Of a DNA stretch of 64,000 nucleotides, positions 24,601 to 35,400 are shown one piece after another. Numbering within the stretch: position 1 is the first letter of the stretch; each line of letters starts with the position of its first letter. Source of the DNA: Rhynchonema sp. JSB1_4 (lineage: Eukaryota > Nematoda > Chromadorea > Monhysterida > Xyalidae). The notes under the pieces are model-generated. The model did no database searches. It saw only the letters and a list, made by a program, of their open reading frames with translations, and had not been told where the DNA came from. The stretch lies in NCBI GenBank assembly GCA_030248065.1, contig JASAMV010004951.1:101613-165612 (forward strand). The letters run 5' to 3'. The translations under genes and the position numbers were made by a program.

Positions 24601-27600
24601 CTTCTTACCTCCGTTTTCTGACTTCCAACAATGCTCAACCCTTAGGACCCCAATCCTTGCAAGCTGGCTACATTGGAGACTTCGTTCGGGTGTCGGGTGA
24701 GTAGTGTGCCACGTGAAACATCACCAAACCAGGCGTAGGCCCAAAAGCAGCCACACTGGGCTAAGGTTGACGTGCCAGAAAGTCGTACGAAAGGGCTCCA
24801 AACCGGCTAAAAATTGGTTACCAGGGGTTTTCGGATACATGGAACCTGGAAATAACTTTACTTTTTTAGTCTGGGCATTTTGGGTCTGAGGAATATGGTC
24901 CGTCAAATTTCGGTCCAAACATTGGGCCCTGCGGTTTCGTGGATCCAAAATGTCCTGACCAACAAATTGAGCCCTTTTTCGGATTCCCCGTGTGCGAAAA
25001 CCCCAGTTACCCGATTTTTGTCAGATTTGACGCCTTTTTGTACGACTTTCTTGCACATCATCCTTAACCTAGTGTATCTACTTTTGGGCCACCCTATATT
25101 CACCACACATGTCCTTTTGCACACCACGCTGTGACTCTGGGGTGATTTTTTGTCTCACTGTTCAATGCGCGACACTTTGATTTAAATTTGTTGGAGTGTT
25201 CTATTCCTTTCTGATCAGCTCTACGTTTCATTAAAGCGAAAAGAGCACCTTTATTTGGTTTCACATATTTTCTCTTTTCCATCGTTTTTTTTTCAGCCAG
25301 CACCCATGTGTTTCTTCCATCACACTTGATTGTAGTACCCGATTTTCCAATATTTCACACACTATACATAAACCAAATTTTCCAGGTCTTCCCACCACCG
25401 TGTCCGCACAACAACTGAGCGGCACACCACCCCTAAGTGGCCCCTTGCTGGTCACTGGTGCTTCCCCAGTGCAAACGACGGCGCCCCTGCAAGTCAATAT
25501 GAGACAGTCACCCGTCACACAACATGGACAACAAACGTTTAGGTGCGTGGAGGACTTTTGTGGGCTTGAGGCTAACCAGTGTCAGTACCCAACGTTATCG
25601 AGTTTGATGACCTGATCTATCTTGGTCACGTGATGTTTTCAACCATTTTTTCGGTGCTGACCAATATTTGTTTTTTTGAACCAGTGTAACAGTTATTTCC
25701 GTATTGTAAAGAGCTGCTGTGAACATCATCATGATCAAAATGAGTGCAATTCGCCGTCACTGCAAAAAAAATGCACAAAGATTTGCGACCAAATCTGATC
25801 ACGATCATCGAGCTTGCTATCACCCCCACGTTTCTGTAAAATTACACATTCACACAGCCTAGTAAAATGGGTCCAGTCCCTGCCATCGACAATTATGTCA
25901 CTGTGGCCCGGACGGAATAGCACGAAAACGTAATTATGATGATGATATTTTGGGAGTATTGTTTTGCTAAATCAATCCGGTATCGGGCTCCTTCGTTCCG
26001 ATTGCCCCATTGAACGAACCGGCTTTTTGGCTTTATTATTCGTTGGTTGAGACCCGTTGTTGACACAACTTTGTTGACTGACCTGCAGTGCAGTTCCTGG
26101 TCCGGCGAGGCGGTTGGTGTATCTACCCATTTTTTCGGTGAGGCGGTTAGTGCACTTCCCTGGGGGAATGGGGAAGACCCAAATTTAGAAAAAGTCACTT
26201 CTTGAGGTCGAAATTTGACCTATTTTACCCCTTTTTAAAAAAAATCCCATAAAGAGGGTATTTTGGGGACTTTTGACAACACTGCCCAAAAATTACTCAT
26301 TTTAGACCTAAAGTGCTGATTTTAAGCCTAAAACTGCCTATTTTAGGCAAAAATTGCCGCCGTTATAATAGTGTACCTGGAGAGGCGGTTAGTGTACCTG
26401 TGGGGGACCCCCTCTCCTCCAGGAACTACACCGTTGACCTGACACTATGGAACGATATCAAAGCTGACCTGGTGATCGGCCCGGTTCGGTCTCTCTTTAG
26501 TCTCATGACTTTTTGGATCGATGATACTTTGAGATTTTGCTGATGCCGCTGATTTCAGTCAACGTGAGTGATTCTCAGTGGTATAATAAGTTTCTAAAAT
26601 TTCGTTGCCTCATGCATTTTTACAGACGCAGGGAAACTCCCGTTCGAAGTCGAGGCAGGCAACAAGCAAACAGGCTGACACACACAGCTTGTGTGACTGA
26701 AACATTCGAGACGCACACAAGCCAGCTGCGTGGCTTGTTGACTGTGTGCTGAGCTGGTTGCCTGCCTCGACTTCGAACGGGAGTTTCCTTGCGTCTGTGA
26801 AAGTCTGTGCGGCAACGAAATTAGAAACTTACTATAGCTGTTTGTGATCATTTTTTTACGGCCGTTGAAATTAGCGGCAAGAAATCACGTTTCCATGGCC
26901 GAAAGACGTGACCGGACCCGTGCCTGACCGATGACGAAGTTTAATATCGTTTTCCGATGATATTCCACGTTGATTTTGGGTCCCTCAAGCCTTGTGTGTG
27001 TCAATATAACTGCGTCAGCCATCCTGCCTAGGTTTTTTCCAAGCGACAAGTTAATATTAACTATTTGCTATTTGCACTAGCTAATTTGCGATCAACTATT
27101 TGCAGACTGCATTCGGACGCCGAGCCACCCTCGCGCCTGGACCCGGCACTGGAATTGAACCGCAACCTCACCAACTGGGGCATGACCTACCGGGCCGGTG
27201 GGGTGCGAACCCCGAGACGGACTTGGGACAGTGACAGATGGGCACACGAAATGCAACAGCAACAACAACAGCACGGACCACCCAGTGCCATTTATGAAAC
27301 TGGTGAGCTGTGAGATTAGGATTGTGTTTTGGTGCAGTCTGTCCTATGAACCAGTGGTGTCGTTAGGGGGGGGGGGTGGGGGGGGGGGCTACAACCCTGG
27401 TATGGGGTATGGGAAATCGGCCGGGGGTATGGGGTATGGGAAATTTTTCACTTTTGGAACAAGCACCCCTAAGAAATGACTTTTTGACTCCGAGAAGTAC
27501 CAAAATTGGCCATTTTTCGTCCAAAAATGTCAAAAATCGCTTGCTGCCGCAAGAAAACTCTGTTTTAAGCACTTTTAGACCAATTTTGGCACTTTTCGAA

Positions 27601-29397
27601 GATTTTTGGGGTCATTTTTCAAAACCCCCACCCTCGGGTATGGGAAATTTTTGAGTTTTTGGGGGTATGTATGGGAAATTTCCCGAAAATTGGGCTGGTT
27701 ATGGGAAAATTTCGATTTCTCAACGACACCACTGCTATGAACCTATAAGTTTGGCAATGAAACGAATAATATAGGTATCAATTATTGTGAAGACTAGAGT
27801 GCTAAACTGCACCATTAGCTCGGGAACGGTTCGGCAAGATTGTATTGTCGTTATGCGTCGTGCGATGTGCGTCTTATTTTGGTGGTAAATTATTTTTTGT
27901 CTGATAAACATAGGTTCTCCTAGTCTTAATTTCCACCAGATTATGTTTCACTGTGCCAATATTAGAGGTGGCGTTTGGGTCCAGCTCCGGCGGGGCCTTC
28001 TGTTTGTGCACCCAACTAGTTAGTGGCCATATCAAGCTTGACGGTAAAGCAGTGTGGCAACGACCACGTTTAACTACGACGACGACTTGGCGAAGACCAA
28101 TTTCCTGGACTGCGTTGTTCTGTTTGTGTTGCTCCACTAATTTTGACCAGCGTAAAGACTATTCGTGCCTTGCAGTGCATGGAAACAAACTATTTACACT
28201 GGTCGCAAATAGTGGTCAAACAACTCGCAAAATACGGTTCGCAGCCAAAAATTGCCGCGCCATTGTCCAATCGTAATGCGTGCATTCAAGCTCGGTTTGG
28301 CCCAGTAGTGTGGTTGAGTGTTGTTGTGTGTCCGATTGCAGACCTGCCCACCACATCCCACAATCAACAACAACAACAACAAATGATGTCAACGTCACTG
28401 CATTCGAACGCGTCCGTGGAACTGACGGGAGATCTGATGGATAATAGTGGTACTGCTTTACAGCCGGCTGCCGTCGGTTAGTGACCAGATGGTACTGGTG
28501 CGAGACTGTCAAATAATCCAACGAACCGAATGACCCTCAATTGGGAGCATATTCAGAAAATTTGCGAATAATCCCCCAAGCGATTATGTATATTTCGATA
28601 ATTTCTATTAATTTTTACATCAAAACCTAAATATGCAACCCCAAATAACCCCCGGGCATTATTGGCATTGTTGGATGATGTTTCATGTGTAAATGCTATG
28701 CAGTCGATTCTCTTTGGTTTTTGGTGAGTTGACGTTGGCCACAACAGCAGTATAAAGATTTTTTGTGTGCCAGTAATAAACCTGTCACCTGTACAGAGAG
28801 GACTGTCTGCTCGATATCCGGATTCCGGATAGTCGTGAGATTTTGGTCGTTTAGTGTTTTAGAACTTACAAAATGTGTTACGATGTGTGTAAAGACAAAC
28901 TACATCGACACGAGCCCGATTTCGAAGGTGGTGTGTATTCAAAACGAATAGAAAGAGAAAATCATCATGCTCCACTTTGTATTCTTCAACGTGTAACATT
29001 TCCCAAATCAGCAGTCACGTATTAATGTTTCACAATTCTGCCAGCTGCGAAATCGGGCTCGAGTTGGCGTAGTTTGTCTATATGTGTTTCCGTTGTTAGA
29101 CAGTGTGCAATAGTTTGTTTGCAGTTCCAACAGCAACCAGTGAGAAGAACAGAAAAAGTATGTACAAACGTGGTGTTATTTGGGTATATAATGTAGCAGG
29201 TATGGGAAAACGAATACGGTACCTTATGACGTTAAGGGATGTTCGCGGTGAATACTCTTTACGTATGAAGAACGATATATCAGGTCGCGATCGAGTTATT
29301 TATTTCGTAAAATTTCATCAAACAATGACTTCCCCTTGTCGACTGCAGGCGCTCGTGGTCGGATGTCGCAAATGCTGACCGAGGCAGCTAACACGGT

Positions 29398-29430
<33 letters not shown>

Positions 29431-32400
29431 TCAACAACAACATCATCAACAACAACAACATATAAAAGCAAAATCCATGGAACCAGAATTGGCGCGAAAA
29501 GTGTCCGAAACACCGCAAGGCGCTGAGTTCACCGTCGGGTCGGAAGTTGACAGGAGGGTTAGTTTGGGAAGTTTTGCGTGATTACTGGTGTCTGGAAAGC
29601 GTTGACTTCCCTTGCGGACTGGGCGAAACATTTTATCTGGCTGTTAGCTGTATTTTTTATTTCACTGATTAGATTCCCTTGGTTGGTATTGATAACATTG
29701 AGTTATCAAACTTTGAGGAACAATTTGGCTTTGCGGAACAATTTCTCTTGTTTGTTTTTTTTGTTTCGCTGAGGTATTGATTGAATGTTGATACCTTATC
29801 TCTCTTCGCTCAGCATTGATTTCTCTCGTGGATTAGCCAAAACAGTTTTTCTGCCCCTCTAACATTTCTGAGTGTGTTCAACAATATAGCTTGGTGTAAC
29901 CCTTTCTTGCGAAGCGCCATCTTGTTTCTAATTCTAATTCTGTGTGACATACGATCCTGTTTATTTATCCCGAACAACGTTAGGTAGGCATGTTTATGTC
30001 ACTATAAAGAGGATAGATGGACCCGAGTTTTCCAATAATAAGATCCTGGAAACAGAACTGTGATTTGTGCAGAAAAGTCCACCCACGAGTTTCTGAGACG
30101 ACTTTTCAAAGCTTACTTGGCCAGATTCAAAAATGTTCCGGTTACACGTGTTTCTAAAACAAAAGAATGAGATTGGGCCGAGAGAGTTGATGACAAGTTC
30201 CAGCTGGCTGACCTGAATTTGTTGCCTGCTGACGCGAACAGCAACGTTATTCAACACAAAAATGTTTTGGGAAGTAAAAGGGAATTTACGCACCGAGGTG
30301 GAGAGCGTGTTTTTACCAACTACGTGCGTTTCTCTTTCTTTCGTTTTCGAAACATGTGGAACCGGAACATTATCGGATCTGCACAAGCCAACTTCAAAAA
30401 AGTCGTCTCATGAGCTCGTGGCTGGACTATACCACACTCTGCCCTTTTTACACTGACATTTTATGTCAGTGACATGATCGCAGACGTAATAATGCGAAGG
30501 TTGCCCGCAACGCTTGTGGATTGCCGATCTCTGAAAATATCAGCCAAAAAAAGCATTCACCATAAAGTGTGTAGATCACATTTCACTCAAACCGGACGTT
30601 TCCATTTGTAGACCCTGGAAATGGAACAGAAGCGCGAACAACTGCTGGCGAACGCAATGCGACGACGAGAACGGATGGAGGCGAAAAAGCAGAATGACGA
30701 TGCGAAAGATGCGCAGAAGCGAGAACAACAGTTGAAGAAACAGCAAATGCAGGAACAGAAGAAACAGGAGGCCGAAATGAGACGGTCTGTTTACATACGG
30801 TCGTTTGGGTGCTGTTTGGTTTCTTCATGCATTTTCTGAACAAGCTCAGTGGTCGTTTTTTTCGGCGTAGTTATGTGGTGTAGGGTGTGCGATGGACAGA
30901 AATGTATGCCATGTTTTATATCTTCACTCCCGTTCCCGTATTCTGACTTTTTGTCCCGGGGTATCGGACCCCAAAAATTTTCCGAAAGCATAAAAATCTA
31001 TCCGAAAGGCTCTGAGTCGCTTATCTTGATGTTTTTACGTGTCCAACAGCGATTTTGCTGAATTGGCTCTGGGCTTGTTTCGAAGCGCACTGGCATCCTG
31101 CTTTCGATGATGTTTCACTGACGCTATAAGTAATCGTGGCAAATTGTCAAATGATACTGTTTTTTCCAGGTCGTAGAAAACACAAAAATTGCGAAAAAAA
31201 TATGATGTTCCAAACTAGTGCTCATTGCAAAAAAATATGATTTTCCAAACTAGTGCTCATGCCCATTTTCAGCCAACGAATTCGCGAGGAATACGAAAGG
31301 AAGAAAGCCGAGCAAGCAGCGTTGGATAATCCGGATGCCTCTGGCGTAGGCGGTACCACACCTCGATCGCCAAGAAAAAATGCCCCTGGTTGGTTGGATT
31401 GTAGATTTGTGTGGTTCTTCAATCTGTTAGGCACTGGACCTGCCTATTCTGCCGAGCGCAGAATAGTTTTCGGTATCTTGCACACACCAGGTGTCTGTAT
31501 TTGATCTTCGATATTTCTGTGATCGTGAAGGATAACGAAACACGTTGGTTGGTTTATTGCTCTCAATGACGCATAAAACCATGCAGGTAAATTAGTGATA
31601 GAAGCACAGCTACAAGACCGGGTGGGACAACTACGGAGTGTAACACGTTCAATGAGGCTGGAAGTTGCTGCAGTTCTCGTTTCGGATTTCCATCAACAAC
31701 ATTTTCTCTTTATGGCAACGACAGTAGTGGTCCTTGTCCTCAGTTTAATGATGTCACGATAAAGAACAGAACATAGACCTTGAACCAGATCACATGATGA
31801 AACAACCTAAGTAAAGCAAACTCCCGTGAAATGCATCTTGCAGCAGCATCTAATCTGATATTTTCGCTGGTCAGCGACGTCAACTACACGATGGTTTCCT
31901 TTAACGAACTTGATGTTTCAGGCAACAACAACCGTGCCACGTCGCAACCCCCTGGCCGTCCCAAATCAGGCATTGTGCATAGTTCGTCATTGCGACAAAC
32001 TGGATCAACCAGAACAAGGCTTGCGATTGGCGGGGGCTCGACTCAGACTGTGAACCTGGATGGAAATGTGACGGATTCGAGTGTGTTTGGGGGGCAGGGG
32101 TACATTTTAAGTGGGTACATTGAAAATGGGTTTGGATGAATTTTTTCAAGTGCTTTGTCTGATCCGCAAAGGGCAGCTAGTTGTGAATGCCAGCTATTGA
32201 TAGCGCATGCATTGATGCGCCTTATAGATCAGGCCACGAACGTGAATAGTTCTTTCAAGAACAGTGTGGGAGTGGTTTTATGCATGTTTGTGGTGCACCA
32301 GCTGGGCGCGGTGAGCCAACAAACCTTCAGCACGGCTCGAATTTTTGTCATTTTTTGTTTTTCTCAAATTTTGCTCAAAATGTACATATTAAAAAACCGA

Positions 32401-35400
32401 TTTTACAGCTTTCCGGGCCACAAGTTGGTCGCCAGTTAAAATGGGGCACATTTGACCAAATATGGTCTGAAATTGCTAATAGGTGGTGTCGTTGCACCAC
32501 TGGAGAAACTGACCTCGCGGCTTCCCAATCCTTGTTGGGAATTATTCCGAAAATTTTTCATATTTTTCCAGTGCCCGGAAAAATATTGGCTCGTTATTTT
32601 GACCTCTGGAAAAAACTATTATTTTTCCTTTTTTCCGGCAAGAAAATCCGTTGTTTTCATCAACAAAACACGGCAAGCCTCCGCTCGCTCATGCATGATC
32701 TCAGAAAGCCAAGTTCTTTCAGTTTGACGCTTGATGTTTCACCCCGAAACGACATCGTTTGATATTGTCTGATGCGGTGGTTCTTTCACGTACTTCACAC
32801 GAAACGAAATTGAAAATAGAATTTATTCAAAACCAAAGCTCAATCTCAATGTCATGCCGAGGCAACTAGAGCTGCAGTTCTGTCATGCTAAACACCAGAG
32901 TTAACGGCACAGGAACAGAGGTCGCAATCGGGCCGGCCCGAGCTCGGGCCGGGCCGGGCCGGGCCGCGATTTTGGGCTTTTGGCTCGGGCCGGGCCGGGC
33001 CGGAGATTTGGAGGGTCGGGCCGGGCCGGGCCGGGCACCCCGGCCCGAAGCTTCTGAAGTGACTTATTTTACTGAAAAAGTAGGGTTGTTTTTTGTCAAA
33101 AATACTAAAATTTCTGACGGATTCAGCAAGTAAGTGATCAGTATTATCCAGTGGTGTGGCTACCCAGGCGTGCAATCAACCTGCTGTACCAGCAGAAAGG
33201 CCTGCAACCAACCTACCTACTGTACCGGACCGGCCGAGCTTGGGGGGAACAAAATTTTTTATGTCTAAGTTTAGATGATGAAAACGTACTCTAAAACCCT
33301 CATTTCGCGCGCAGCGCGCGATTTTTCGATTATTTGGAGTGAAAAATATCGATTTTATACCATTTTGAGCCAAAAATAGCAACCTACTGTACCAGCCGGG
33401 GGGCGGCGACCTCACCTATCTGTACCAGGATGGCGCGTCATCTACCTTACCTACCTTGGTATTGTCTATCTGGCGACTTTTTCATGGAAAACAATGAATT
33501 TTCAACCAAAAAAATAGATTCAAAAATCGCAAAAATTGTGACAAAAAATGGGTTAAAATCTGAGCCAAAAATTCGGGCCGGGCCGGGCCGGAGATTTGGG
33601 GGTTCGGGCCGGGCCGGAGATTTGGGGGTACGGGTCGGGCCGGGCCGGGCCGGAGATTTGGGGGCTCGGGCCGGCCAAACCCGGCCCGATTGCGACCTCT
33701 GCACAGGAAACACCTTTCAGTTCTGCTTGGACCACGGTTTCGACTACCAGACACATGCATGTTGTTGAAATTGTGATCTTTATAACGGCAGTCCTTGAAA
33801 AACTGCAGATCTCCGTTAAGTAAATCCCTTGCACGATTGTACGCTATGAAAAAAAGTTACTTGCAACTAGCAAATACATAATCCTGTGGCTCCTTTGAGA
33901 TATCGCCACAGCCTGACTTGGGGGCACCTTGTCTTTCAATTGCAAATGTAACGTATTTTTATATCGTTCTTAATTTTGCAAATTAGCTGTTTTTGTGGTT
34001 TAGACCAGCGTAAGTTGTCCGTCAAGCACAATGGAACAATTCAACGTTTTTTTGAGTAAATTTAGGTGCAAAAAAATTAAATTCTGGCACCTAGGATTTT
34101 GGAGTTTGGGTGCCAGTGGCACCTAAAATTTTGGCATTTTTCGTTTGGCCCCTGTTTAGGTGCCAGTGTGCCGTTTGGCACCTAAAAATTGGCGGGTTTT
34201 ATTTGAAATAAATAACCCTGGAATAATTCGTATCCTGATCGAACTAACGAAAGCTGCCAAATCTCACAATATGATCAAACTAAAACTTACAAGTTTCAAC
34301 TTTTGCAACTGTAGTCTGTTGTCGTAATTTCGGACAATTCTGTTTGATGTCCAAACCGGGATAGCTATGTGTTTAGCTATGTGTGTGGTTCAAGTGAAAA
34401 TAACCATAAACTATGAACATACGTTTCCTTCACAGGTGTTCGCAACAGCAGCAGTATTGATCGCGTTGATCAACTGGGCTCGCTGCCTCGAAGGGTACCG
34501 GTGGCCTCCACACAGGAACCAGGTTGGTTGTTATCATGTTCATTCTGTTTTGCTGTTTCTTTTGCTTTTTAAAATATGTCCTGTTATTTCCGTGAGCGAA
34601 AATGCCTTATCAACATAAAGCTGTATTATTTCTAGTTAATAATCGAGGCTTGGCAAAAATAGATCTTTAAAATTATTTAATTTCATAAAACGTTGATCTA
34701 CCTTTGGGATGAATACACACACCGATAACGTCATCCTGTTCAAAGTACTCGAAATAAAAGAAGAAGAAGAGAATTCGTGTTTGGTTTTTTTCATTCCCGT
34801 GCCCTATATAATAGATAAACACGCTTTAGGAGCAGTAATGTTTCATCGCTGGCACAGGCGTAGCAGCCCGATTGTTTGCATTTGTTCTTTGCTTCACTGC
34901 CTCGAGCATAAAATAACTAAATAGTGTTCTTCAGCCATCAAACCGTACGTGAAGCCACGTCGCAACTCGAATCGTAACATTATCACGAATGCCTTGCAAT
35001 ACACCGTGTTCGCCGGCACCGTGCACGAGGCTGCAAGGTCGAAAGTGTTGCAGGTTAATACAATTTCACCGTTCTGTATTTTGTTTGGCCGTTTTGTTAT
35101 TATTATTGTTATTATTATTATTATTGTTCGTATGGGAAATTATAGCAAGTGTTGTTTGAACCGTGGTTCATTTTTTGTCGACTTTTTAATTTAGTAATGT
35201 GAATTGTTCGCTTTTGCTTTTTGGTCTTGCCCGTTGACACAGACGTGGGTTGCGCCAAGGCATCGTCAGTACGAGCGAATGCCATGTGGTGATCGGAGTG
35301 CGAATTTGGGGCACACATTATTGTTGTCGTTTGTAATTGAAATATTTATCCATACATCCAGTTCCAACTCAAAACTGGGGCTTCGTGATTGAGTCACCGC

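Noticed and set aside
34436..34522. Alternative phase of Patronin exon 28 (VFATAAVLIALINWARCLE)
   Set aside because: It is open but does not fit the phase of exon 29, and the other frame gives the Ser-rich basic sequence expected before CKK.
35101..35125. TTATTATTG microsatellite as a functional element
   Set aside because: Ordinary short tandem repeat in an intron.
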